Below, in pieces: positions 24,388-31,563 of a stretch of 48,542 nt of DNA. Source of the stretch: JAAZGD01 sp964383845 (GTDB lineage: Bacteria; Bacillota; Clostridia; Peptostreptococcales; Anaerovoracaceae); assembly GCA_964383845.1 (NCBI GenBank), contig CAYLIF010000010.1:1-48542 (forward strand), in the 5' to 3' direction. The translations under genes were made by a program, and so were the position numbers. Numbering within the stretch: position 1 is the stretch's first letter; each line of letters starts with the position of its first letter. The notes below the pieces were generated by a model that saw nothing but the letters and a program-made list of their open reading frames with translations, had not been told where the DNA came from and searched no databases.

Positions 24388-24705
24388 TTATGCGTCTTTG
24401 GGCGCAGGCGCTTTAACTATAATCACTTCTAAAGGCTCTGCGTGTAAATTTTGAATATGCATCTTTGTGTTATTAGGAATAGCAACCATTGTACCGCCAT
24501 CATATTCATGAATGCCTTGATCCGCAAGGTTAAGAGAAATAGTTCCTCTTAGTATTGTCATGTAAACATTGGAGTTGGAGTAATGCTCTGGAAAGCCTTC
24601 ATTTGCAACTAATATCAAATGGATATAGTTAATGTTCTCATCAAACAATAATTTTTCAACTACCCCTTCATCACCTTGAGTCAATTTAAATACTTTTTCT
24701 ACCAT
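24388..24705 (-). CDS. Small cupin-fold protein
   Basis: A 105-residue single-domain cupin. The beta-barrel pattern is visible in GFPEHYSNSNVYMTILRGTISL and IPNNTKMHIQNL, with His in positions that could bind a metal. No ligand or reaction can be assigned. It is divergent from the Crp/Fnr-type regulator, with a 216-bp repeat-rich region between them, which suggests regulation by that protein. The ribosome binding site AAAGGAGG is well placed. Confidence 0.83.
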   Translation of the reverse strand: MVEKVFKLTQGDEGVVEKLLFDENINYIHLILVANEGFPEHYSNSNVYMTILRGTISLNLADQGIHEYDGGTMVAIPNNTKMHIQNLHAEPLEVIIVKAPAPKDA

Positions 24706-24740
24706 GATAATTCCTCCTTTAAAAAAATTGCGATTTTTTA

Positions 24741-24804
24741 ATTATGATATTATATTATCATAATATTATCATAATACTTCATAATTGTGCGTTGTAATTG
24801 CAAC
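24741..24804. promoter_or_regulatory. AT-rich operator-like repeats between cupin and crp/fnr genes
   Basis: ATTATGATA (24741-24749) and TATCATAAT (24756-24764) form an inverted repeat with a 6-bp gap. ATTATCATAAT is tandemly duplicated at 24754-24764 and 24765-24775. A near-perfect palindrome GTTGTAATTGCAAC lies at 24791-24804. These lie in the 216-bp divergent gap and are good candidates for binding by the neighbouring Crp/Fnr-type regulator. Nothing else coding is seen in the gap. Confidence 0.5.
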
Positions 24805-24849
24805 AAATATAGAGCTTGTATATTAACAATGACTTTAATTTTTCAATAC

Positions 24850-24878
24850 TTGCACTTTACATTAAACATGACTATACT
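24850..24878 (+). promoter_or_regulatory. Promoter of the Crp/Fnr-type regulator
   Basis: Plus-strand TTGCAC (24850-24855), 17-bp spacer, TATACT (24873-24878), 43 bp upstream of the ATG. Confidence 0.65.
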
Positions 24879-24921
24879 TTAAATACAGTTACCTCAGCGC
24901 TCCTTAACGAGGAATTATTTT

Positions 24922-25569
24922 ATGAAAAACAGACTTTCTCAAATGAAAAATTGTTCACTTTTTGCTCCCTTTTCCTCTAATGAAATAGAGGAGTTTTTAA
25001 AAGACGGTAGCTTTATAATTAAGAATTATTACAAAGAAAATATACTCCATTTTGAAGACGAACCTTGCACAAAGCTAGAAATTATTCTTCACGGTTTAGT
25101 TGTTGTAGAAAGGATAGATGAAGAAGGCAACATACTAACCATTTCAGAGTTTATGAATGGGGATCTTTTGGGAGGCAATTTGCTATTTTCCAGAAATCCA
25201 AAGTACCCAATGACCATTACTGCAAAGGATGATACAACAATATTGGAAATCCAAAAGGAAAGACTTTTCCAGCTTTTTATTGAATCCCCTGATTTTTTAA
25301 GGGTATATCTTGAATTTGTTTCTGACCACGCCTTTATTTTGGGAGATAAAATCCGCCACTATGTCAACAAAACAATACGAGAAAGTATATTAAATTACAT
25401 CAAATATGAACAAGCCAAACAAAATTCGCAAACGATTCAACTGGATATCACCAAAAAAGCATTAGCCGAAAAGATAGGTGTACAAAGAACTTCTCTATCA
25501 CGAGAACTTTCTAAAATGAAAGAAGATGGTCTTATCTTATACGATTCTAAAACTATAACCCTACTATAA
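24922..25569 (+). CDS. Crp/Fnr family transcriptional regulator
   Basis: A 215-residue regulator. The N-terminal cyclic-nucleotide-binding fold (about 10-125) includes the glycines of MNGDLLGGN, and a long dimerisation helix follows. The C-terminal winged HTH (about 160-210) carries KKALAEKIGVQRTSLSRELS. No cluster of four cysteines for an Fnr-type iron-sulfur centre is present (only Cys11 and Cys50 are seen), so the ligand is unknown. It is divergent from the cupin gene and upstream of pntAB, its likely targets. The site GAGGAA lies before the ATG. Confidence 0.92.
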   Translation: MKNRLSQMKNCSLFAPFSSNEIEEFLKDGSFIIKNYYKENILHFEDEPCTKLEIILHGLVVVERIDEEGNILTISEFMNGDLLGGNLLFSRNPKYPMTITAKDDTTILEIQKERLFQLFIESPDFLRVYLEFVSDHAFILGDKIRHYVNKTIRESILNYIKYEQAKQNSQTIQLDITKKALAEKIGVQRTSLSRELSKMKEDGLILYDSKTITLL

Positions 25570-25594
25570 CTATTTAATTTAACCGTCACACCAG

Positions 25595-25622
25595 AGCCCA
25601 TAACTAACTAAGGGCTGTTTTT
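25595..25622 (+). terminator. Intrinsic terminator of the Crp/Fnr-type gene
   Basis: Short stem AGCCC/GGGCT (25595-25599 and 25612-25616) followed by GTTTTT. The 5-bp stem is modest. Confidence 0.55.
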
Positions 25623-25640
25623 GTATACAATATTCATTAA

Positions 25641-25686
25641 AATCAATGGATATTTTTTGATTATTCTGAATATTATGGGTTATAAT
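25641..25686 (+). promoter_or_regulatory. pntAB promoter with overlapping inverted repeat
   Basis: Plus-strand TTGATT (25657-25662), 18-bp spacer, TATAAT (25681-25686). The -35 is also the right arm of AATCAA-N10-TTGATT (25641-25662), whose arms resemble Fnr half sites but face away from each other. A Crp/Fnr-type regulator is encoded just upstream. Confidence 0.55.
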
Positions 25687-25765
25687 ACTATTATCATGTA
25701 TTTAAATATGTACACTATAAATTTTTATGGTCTTTGCAACATAACAATTGAGAAGGGAGATAGAT

Positions 25766-27301
25766 ATGATAATTGGTATTCCCAAAGAAAGTCTATCGGG
25801 AGAAAGCCGCGTAGCAGCTACACCTACTAGTGTTGATAAATTATTAAAGTTGGGATTTGACGTTCTCATTGAGACTGAAGCTGGAGAAGGTGCCAGCTTT
25901 ACAGACGAGATGTATGAAGCCGCCGGCGCAATAATAGTGCCTTCTGAAAAGGTTTGGTACGCCGACCTTATTTTTAAAGTAAATGCGCCTAACGACAAAG
26001 AGATTAAGAGCATAAAGGAAGGAGCCACATTAGCTAGTTTCCTTTATCCAGGACAAAACCCTGAATTAATTGAAAAGTTATCCAATAAGAATATAAATGT
26101 ACTTGCAATGGATATGGTACCCAGAATATCTAGGGCACAATCCTTAGATGCTCTTTCTTCTATGGCTAATATTGGTGGGTATCGGGCAATAATAGAGGCC
26201 GCAAATCATTTTGGTAGATTTTTTACAGGTCAAATCACAGCTGCAGGAAAGGTACCCCCTGCAAAGGTCTTGATTATCGGTGCTGGAGTTGCAGGTCTGG
26301 CAGCTATAGGTACTGCCAATTCCATGGGTGCAATTGTCAGAGCTTTCGATACGAGATTGGAAGTTGCAGAACAAATAGAATCTATGGGTGGAGAATTCTT
26401 GAAATTGGAATTTAAAGATGCTGACGAAGGTTCTACTTCTGCTGGCTACGCAAAGACTATGTCAGATGAGTTTATAGCAGCAGAAATGGAGCTTTTCGCG
26501 GCCCAAGCAAAAGAAGTGGACATTATCGTAACTACAGCCTTGATACCTGGAAAACCAGCGCCTAAACTTCTTTCCAAAGAGATTGTAGATACAATGAAAC
26601 CAGGATCAGTTATTGTAGACATGGCTTCTCCCGCAGGTGGAAACGTTGAATATACAGTTCCTGGCCAACTTTTTACCACAGATACCGGGGTAAAAGTAAT
26701 CGGGTTTACCGATCTTCCAAGTAGACTTCCTGGGCAATCGTCAGAAATGTATTCAACTAATTTACTTAATCTCGCTAAACTTCTTAGCAAAGAAAAGGAC
26801 GGAAAGATTTTCTTAGATATGGAAGATGTGGTTATCCGGAATATGACGGTAATCCACCAAGGCAATATAAGCTACCCACCACCACAAATTAGTGTTAGCG
26901 CAACTCCTCCTAAGGCTTCTATCGATGTGCCCGAAGAGGTTGTTGCCAAGAAAAAACATCCGAAACGAAAATATTTTTTAATTGGCTTAGCTCTTTGTAT
27001 TTTTGGATGGATAGGTTATTCTTCACCGCCTGAATTTCTAGGACATCTTACTGTGTTCGTTTTAGCCTGTGTGGTTGGTTATTATGTTGTTTGGAATGTG
27101 ACCCATTCCTTGCATACCCCCCTTATGTCCGTCACCAACGCTATTTCAGGTATAATTTTGGTAGGAGCCTTAATGCAAATCGGCTTCACCTTTTCTCTGG
27201 TTACAATTTTGGCGTTTATCGGAATATTGGTAGCTACTATCAACATAATAGGTGGCTTCACAGTTACCCACCGAATGCTGAAAATGTTTAGTAAGGATTA
27301 A
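25766..27301 (+). CDS. pntA: NAD(P) transhydrogenase subunit alpha
   Basis: A 511-residue alpha subunit of the proton-translocating transhydrogenase, which moves hydride between NADH and NADP+ using the proton gradient. Domain I (about 1-375) starts IIGIPKESLSGESRVAATP and carries the NAD motif GAGVAGLAA and AFDTRLEVAEQIESMG. A linker rich in Pro/Lys leads to a membrane part with four helices (about 399-511). This is the fused form seen in E. coli, not the split AA/AB pair. The frame is open to a TTG at 25748; the ATG at 25766 has AAGGGAG upstream and matches the family start. pntB follows after 11 bp. Confidence 0.95.
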   Translation: MIIGIPKESLSGESRVAATPTSVDKLLKLGFDVLIETEAGEGASFTDEMYEAAGAIIVPSEKVWYADLIFKVNAPNDKEIKSIKEGATLASFLYPGQNPELIEKLSNKNINVLAMDMVPRISRAQSLDALSSMANIGGYRAIIEAANHFGRFFTGQITAAGKVPPAKVLIIGAGVAGLAAIGTANSMGAIVRAFDTRLEVAEQIESMGGEFLKLEFKDADEGSTSAGYAKTMSDEFIAAEMELFAAQAKEVDIIVTTALIPGKPAPKLLSKEIVDTMKPGSVIVDMASPAGGNVEYTVPGQLFTTDTGVKVIGFTDLPSRLPGQSSEMYSTNLLNLAKLLSKEKDGKIFLDMEDVVIRNMTVIHQGNISYPPPQISVSATPPKASIDVPEEVVAKKKHPKRKYFLIGLALCIFGWIGYSSPPEFLGHLTVFVLACVVGYYVVWNVTHSLHTPLMSVTNAISGIILVGALMQIGFTFSLVTILAFIGILVATINIIGGFTVTHRMLKMFSKD

Positions 27302-27312
27302 GGAGGAATATT

Positions 27313-28707
27313 ATGTTTCAAGGATTGATTACAACTGCATATATTATTGCAGCCATCCTCTTCGTGCTAAGTCTTGCTGGACTATCAAATCAAGAGACAG
27401 CAAGAAGAGGCAATAAATTCGGAATAGCAGGAATGGCTATTGCTTTGGTAGCTACCATTGTTAATGTTGATGCGAGAGCTCTACCGTTTATTCTGGTAGC
27501 CATGTTAATTGGTGGCTCAATAGGAGCACGTTTAGCCTTAAAGGTAGAAATGACAAGGATGCCGGAAATGATTGCTATGCTTCATAGTTTCGTTGGATTG
27601 GCAGCCGTGCTAGTAGGATATAACACTTTTATAAAAGTATCAGCATTACAGAGTATAGTGAGTATTGATAAAACCCTATTGAATATAGAGTTAGTAGAGA
27701 TATATCTGGGAGTTTTCATTGGGGCAGTTACCTTAACAGGATCTATTATAGCCTTTGGAAAACTTAGAGGTATAATCAGCTCAAAGGCTCTTACTTTGCC
27801 GGGAAAGAATTTTATTAATCTAATGGTTTTAATTGCTACAATAACAATGATGGTCTTCTTCGTTATCCTTAAGGGCAATCTAATTCTCTTATTAATTATG
27901 ACTGTTATCGCTTTACTCTTCGGTTTGCATCTAGTAGCCTCAATTGGTGGCGCTGATATGCCCGTGGTTATTTCTATGCTTAACTCTTATTCTGGGTGGG
28001 CTGCGGCAGCAGCTGGTTTTATGTTAGCCAATAATCTATTAATCATTACCGGAGCCTTGGTTGGTTCTTCTGGCGCTATTTTATCTTATATCATGTGCCG
28101 AGCAATGAACCGTTCCTTTATCTCTGTAATTGCTGGAGGTTTTGGCAACAAACGTGTAACGGAGTGTTCTGTTACTGAAATGGGTGAATACAAAGAGATT
28201 AGTCCTCCTGAAGTCGCTGAATTACTAAAACAATCTAGCTCAGTTATTATAGCTCCTGGTTACGGAATGGCTGTAGCTCAAGCTCAATACCCCGTTGCTG
28301 ATTTAACTAGAAAGCTCAGAGAGCGTGGGATAAAGGTTAGGTTCGGAATTCATCCAGTTGCAGGTCGCCTACCAGGGCACATGAATGTACTTCTGGCTGA
28401 AGCTAAAATTCCTTATGATATTGTATTAGAAATGGATGAAATCAACGATGATTTTCCAGAAACAGATACAGTTTTGGTAATTGGTGCAAATGATACAGTA
28501 AATCCTTCTGCACAAGAAGACCCTTGTAGCCCTATAGCTGGAATGCCTGTATTGGAAGTTTGGAAGGCTCAAACTGTAATAGCCTTTAAAAGATCTATGA
28601 GTACAGGATACGCAGGAGTGGAAAACCCGCTATTCTTTAAAGATAACGCTAGTATGTGTTTTGGTGATGCAAAGGATACTATTGGTGAAATTCTCAAAGA
28701 ACTCTAA
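27313..28707 (+). CDS. pntB: NAD(P) transhydrogenase subunit beta
   Basis: A 464-residue beta subunit. About nine transmembrane helices in residues 1-265 form the proton channel with PntA. The NADP-binding domain III follows, with IIAPGYGMAVAQAQYPVADL, GIHPVAGRLPGHMNVLL and the closing GANDTVNPSAQEDPCSPI. It is translated from a strong AAGGAGG site 11 bp after pntA. The PntAB pair probably supplies NADPH for biosynthesis. The operon ends at two tandem terminators. Confidence 0.96.
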   Translation: MFQGLITTAYIIAAILFVLSLAGLSNQETARRGNKFGIAGMAIALVATIVNVDARALPFILVAMLIGGSIGARLALKVEMTRMPEMIAMLHSFVGLAAVLVGYNTFIKVSALQSIVSIDKTLLNIELVEIYLGVFIGAVTLTGSIIAFGKLRGIISSKALTLPGKNFINLMVLIATITMMVFFVILKGNLILLLIMTVIALLFGLHLVASIGGADMPVVISMLNSYSGWAAAAAGFMLANNLLIITGALVGSSGAILSYIMCRAMNRSFISVIAGGFGNKRVTECSVTEMGEYKEISPPEVAELLKQSSSVIIAPGYGMAVAQAQYPVADLTRKLRERGIKVRFGIHPVAGRLPGHMNVLLAEAKIPYDIVLEMDEINDDFPETDTVLVIGANDTVNPSAQEDPCSPIAGMPVLEVWKAQTVIAFKRSMSTGYAGVENPLFFKDNASMCFGDAKDTIGEILKEL

Positions 28708-28723
28708 AAAGTTCTCCTATTTA

Positions 28724-28760
28724 GAAAGTCTCGCTTACATGGTTGCGGGGCTTTCTTTTT
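28724..28760 (+). terminator. Intrinsic terminator of pntAB (first)
   Basis: An 11-bp stem GAAAGTCTCGC/GCGGGGCTTTC with two G-U pairs and a 10-nt loop, followed by TTTTT. Confidence 0.85.
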
Positions 28761-28788
28761 GAATATAAATAATGCCACACTCTTGAAT

Positions 28789-28815
28789 ACTTCTTATTAC
28801 ATAAGAAGTTTTTTT
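28789..28815 (+). terminator. Second tandem terminator of pntAB
   Basis: An 8-bp stem ACTTCTTA/TAAGAAGT with loop TTACA, followed by a T run. It protects the convergent helicase gene from read-through. Confidence 0.75.
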
Positions 28816-28854
28816 AGCATAGCATTTTTAAAATATATTACATTTTAATTTTTC

Positions 28855-30069
28855 TTAGTTTTTCCGTGGGCCCCTTGCAAATGGTCGTCTTGGTCTAGGC
28901 ATTGGCTTAACTTTGGGAACTATTGTAGTGTCCATAAGTGGAAATGGATGCTCTTTTTCCTCTGGTAGCTGCTTTTTAATAAGTCTTTCTATTGCTTGAA
29001 GCATGGGGATCTCTCCGTAATCACAAAAGGATAGTGCCTTTCCACCTAAACCTGCTCTTCCTGTTCTGCCTATCCGGTGAACATAAGTTTCTGGGACTTC
29101 TGGCAAATTATAATTGATTACATGAGAGAGTTCTTGGATATCAAGACCTCTTGCTGCAATGTCTGTGGCAACTAAAATTCTAGTTTTTCTCTTTTTGAAA
29201 TCGCTAAGAGCTATCTGGCGATTGGTCTGAGACTTATTACCATGAATAGCCGCTGCAGAAAAGCCTCTCTTATTCAGATCTTTTACAATTTTGTCAGCAC
29301 CATGCTTTGTTCGTGAAAATACTAATACAGAATCATATTCCTGTTCCTTTAAAATCATTGACAGTAATTTTATTTTATTTTTATTGTCAACGAAATAAAC
29401 CTTTTGTTCAATGATATCTATAGGCGTAAAAGCTGGCTTAATCTCAATTTTTACCGGGTTTTTTAATATGGTGTATGCTAAGTTAGAAACCTCATCAGGC
29501 ATTGTTGCGGAAAAAAACATAGTCTGTCTTTTTTCGGGAAGAAATTTGATGATTTTCTTAACATCTATCAACATTCCTCTTTCTAACATTTGATCAGCCT
29601 CATCTAAAACAAAATGTTCTATTTTGCTCAAGTCAATAAAGCCCTGGTTAATTAAATCTAAAAGCCTTCCAGGTGTTGCTACAAGAATATCAATTCCTTT
29701 TTTTAATGCTCGTTCTTGGGGTATTTGTGAAACCCCGCCAAAGATAACGGCCGTTCGCTGTTGCAAATTAGATCCATAAGATTTAAATGAATCTCCAATT
29801 TGAAGAGCTAACTCTCTTGTAGGGGCAATTACTAGGGCTCTAATTACTTTTTGGCCTTTTTGTGAATTCTGACTCATTGAAAGTTGTTGTAGTATAGGTA
29901 TAGCAAAAGCTGCAGTCTTTCCTGTTCCGGTTTGTGCACAGCCCAACAAATCTGAACCTTCCAAAAGTGGAGGGATAGCGCCTGACTGTACCGGAGTAGC
30001 ATCTTTATATCCTTGTGCTTTTAAGGCCTTTAATATGGGGGCAATAATTTTTAAATCGTTTAATGACAA
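28855..30069 (-). CDS. DEAD-box RNA helicase (RhlE-like)
   Basis: A 404-residue ATP-dependent RNA helicase. The motifs are complete: Q motif ATPVQSGAIPPLL, Walker A AQTGTGKT, Ia PTRELALQ, DEAD in VLDEADQML, SATMP, and HRIGRTGRAG. A short basic tail (RPRRPFARGPRKN) replaces the long RNA-binding domains of CshA or DbpA, as in RhlE. Such helicases help ribosome assembly and mRNA decay, especially in the cold. No ATG is available: the start is TTG at 30069 with AAGGAGATG upstream. It has its own promoter and an unusually long A-rich leader. Confidence 0.93.
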   Translation of the reverse strand: MSLNDLKIIAPILKALKAQGYKDATPVQSGAIPPLLEGSDLLGCAQTGTGKTAAFAIPILQQLSMSQNSQKGQKVIRALVIAPTRELALQIGDSFKSYGSNLQQRTAVIFGGVSQIPQERALKKGIDILVATPGRLLDLINQGFIDLSKIEHFVLDEADQMLERGMLIDVKKIIKFLPEKRQTMFFSATMPDEVSNLAYTILKNPVKIEIKPAFTPIDIIEQKVYFVDNKNKIKLLSMILKEQEYDSVLVFSRTKHGADKIVKDLNKRGFSAAAIHGNKSQTNRQIALSDFKKRKTRILVATDIAARGLDIQELSHVINYNLPEVPETYVHRIGRTGRAGLGGKALSFCDYGEIPMLQAIERLIKKQLPEEKEHPFPLMDTTIVPKVKPMPRPRRPFARGPRKN

Positions 30070-30387
30070 TTTACATCTCCTTCTGTCTTCTGTTTGTTTC
30101 TATGAAAACTATAGTTTTGTTTGAATTTTATTTTTATTTTTTAGTTTTGTGTTTTTCAAAATAAAAATCCGCCTCAGAATGAAGCGCTGTTTATTATATC
30201 ACCTAAAGTACTGTTTTGGCAAATGAGCCGAAAATAATTACCGCCATTAAATTTTAATTCGGGATTTAGTTCCAAGGCTGTTTCTTTTTTATATGACTCT
30301 TAGAAGAAAACATGGTACAATTAATACTATAATAATCATAATAATAGTAATTAAATGATCTTATAAATTACTGAAGAGGAGTAGGAA
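30070..30387. other. 318-bp intergenic region: helicase leader and divergent gene upstream region
   Basis: No gene is visible. The left part (30070 to about 30186) is the A-rich leader of the DEAD-box mRNA read on the minus strand. The promoter 30193-30222 follows. The right part, leading to the zinc-ribbon gene, is AT-rich with TACAAT and TATAAT boxes near 30315-30335 but no good -35. No stable structured RNA is evident by eye. Confidence 0.6.
30193..30222 (-). promoter_or_regulatory. Promoter of the DEAD-box helicase gene
   Basis: Minus-strand TTGCCA (30217-30222), 18-bp spacer, TATAAT (30193-30198). Initiation near 30186 yields a leader of about 117 nt, long and purine-rich, as seen for cold-induced helicase mRNAs. 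Confidence 0.65.
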
Positions 30388-30699
30388 ATGTATTGTAGAA
30401 ACTGTGGCCAAGAAATTCCCAAAGAGGCCAGCCAATGTATAAATTGTGGCGAGCCTGTTAACCCTTTCCTAGCAACATACTCTATTCCTGTAGAAGAAGA
30501 TAAGCCATCTATGGCATTAAATATTTTATCATTAGTATTCCCCATAGTTGGCTTAATCCTATACCTTGTTTATATGGATAAGTCTCCAAAGCGCGCTCGG
30601 CCAATTGGTAAATTCGCCATCATTGGAGCGGCTGTCGGTTTTACTCTTGGTGTTTTAACTTTTGCTATACTACCTATGATGTTTATTATGTTTTATTGA
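30388..30699 (+). CDS. Zinc-ribbon membrane protein
   Basis: A 103-residue protein. The N-terminal zinc ribbon has MYCRNCGQEI and CINCGEPV, two CxxC knuckles. Two hydrophobic segments follow (about 50-66 and 76-102) with a basic loop DKSPKRARP between them. Such double-zinc-ribbon membrane proteins are common in Firmicutes and have no assigned role. The site AGAGGAG is upstream of the ATG. It converges on the lipoprotein gene with 8 bp between stops. Confidence 0.85.
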   Translation: MYCRNCGQEIPKEASQCINCGEPVNPFLATYSIPVEEDKPSMALNILSLVFPIVGLILYLVYMDKSPKRARPIGKFAIIGAAVGFTLGVLTFAILPMMFIMFY

Positions 30700-30707
30700 A
30701 TTATATC

Positions 30708-31160
30708 TTATCTGAAGCTTCCACTCACCTCCGTAAAGCCTGCATTTCCAGATTCTTCATTCTTAGACCAGGTTTCATGATTACTATCTATTACTCTATA
30801 ACTCCCTGCCTTTAATTCTTGGTTGGGCGATGTAATCCAATAGGCATCTTTTACACCACCTTGTCCTTCACTACCAGTTGCTTGCCATGGTCCATATTTG
30901 GTTCCATCTTCACCAACAAGGGTTATGGTTCCAGGTTCTACTCCATTGTTGAAATAGTGATAGTTAGTTATGGTAGTCACAAAGCTGTCTTTCTCCAAAA
31001 CCACTATAGTCTCATTTTCAGGGCCATTTTGTACGCCAGCGATATTGTTATTTGTCCAAAGAATCTCTGATTGAGAAACCACCTGGCCTTCATCATTACA
31101 GGCAACTAAAAGAGTTACACTTAGAACTAAAATTATAAATATGATAATTGTTCTTCTCAT
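30708..31160 (-). CDS. Predicted lipoprotein of unknown function
   Basis: A 150-residue secreted protein. The N-terminus MRRTIIIFIILVLSVTLLVAC is a type II signal peptide with lipobox LVAC, so Cys21 would be lipidated and the protein anchored outside the membrane. The rest is polar and beta-rich (NYHYFNNGVEPGTITLVGEDG, ELKAGSYRVIDS), possibly an immunoglobulin-like fold. I do not recognise a family. The site AGGAGG is well placed. Upstream are a TATAAT box (31197-31202) and an inverted repeat at 31217-31247. Confidence 0.82.
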   Translation of the reverse strand: MRRTIIIFIILVLSVTLLVACNDEGQVVSQSEILWTNNNIAGVQNGPENETIVVLEKDSFVTTITNYHYFNNGVEPGTITLVGEDGTKYGPWQATGSEGQGGVKDAYWITSPNQELKAGSYRVIDSNHETWSKNEESGNAGFTEVSGSFR

Positions 31161-31216
31161 GACATCCTCCTAATCTTGAAACTATTTTCGAGTTTTATTA
31201 TACAATATTCACCTTG

Positions 31217-31247
31217 TTGCACGATAATTTTACCATTCGCCGTGCAA
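31217..31247. promoter_or_regulatory. Inverted repeat upstream of the lipoprotein gene
   Basis: Arms TTGCACG (31217-31223) and CGTGCAA (31241-31247), 17 bp apart. The near arm covers the expected -35 of a minus-strand promoter whose -10 TATAAT is at 31197-31202. This is a candidate operator. Confidence 0.4.
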
Positions 31248-31296
31248 TACCAAAAGAAGTTTTCAGTTTATTCTGACTTTCAAAGTAATGATTAAT

Positions 31297-31339
31297 AAAA
31301 AACCACCTACCAATAGAGATAACTCTATCAATAGGTGGT
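31297..31339 (-). terminator. Intrinsic terminator of tRNA-Ser
   Basis: Minus-strand hairpin with outer stem ACCACCTA/TAGGTGGT, a 3x3 internal loop and inner stem ATAGAG/CTCTAT around a 4-nt loop, followed by TTTTTT. It starts 8 bp after the tRNA 3' end. Confidence 0.85.
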
Positions 31340-31347
31340 ATCTGGCT

Positions 31348-31435
31348 TGGCGGAGGACACGGGACTCGAACCCGCGGGGCTTTAACACCTTACCTGATTT
31401 CCAATCAGGCTCCTTAGCCACTCGGTCAATCCTCC
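31348..31435 (-). tRNA. tRNA-Ser (GGA)
   Basis: An 88-nt class II tRNA on the minus strand with encoded CCA. GGAGGAT pairs with the 3' acceptor strand. The anticodon stem CCTGA/TCAGG holds loop TTGGAAA, giving anticodon GGA (reads UCC/UCU). A long variable arm is present. The T-loop TTCGAGT is canonical. Confidence 0.95.
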
Positions 31436-31563
31436 ACAACCAAGGTTTAATTTACCATAAACACTGTGGTATTACAAGACATTATTGTATAAAAGGTGTA
31501 ATTCTTATTTGATACTTGAATGAAATAGTTAATGCAATTATGGGTACCTTTGGATCAGTTATT

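Noticed and set aside
24722..24739. A/T-only hairpin AAAAAAT-TGCG-ATTTTTT upstream of the cupin gene
   Set aside because: It would lie in the 5' leader just before the ribosome binding site; the stem is weak and probably reflects AT-rich DNA.
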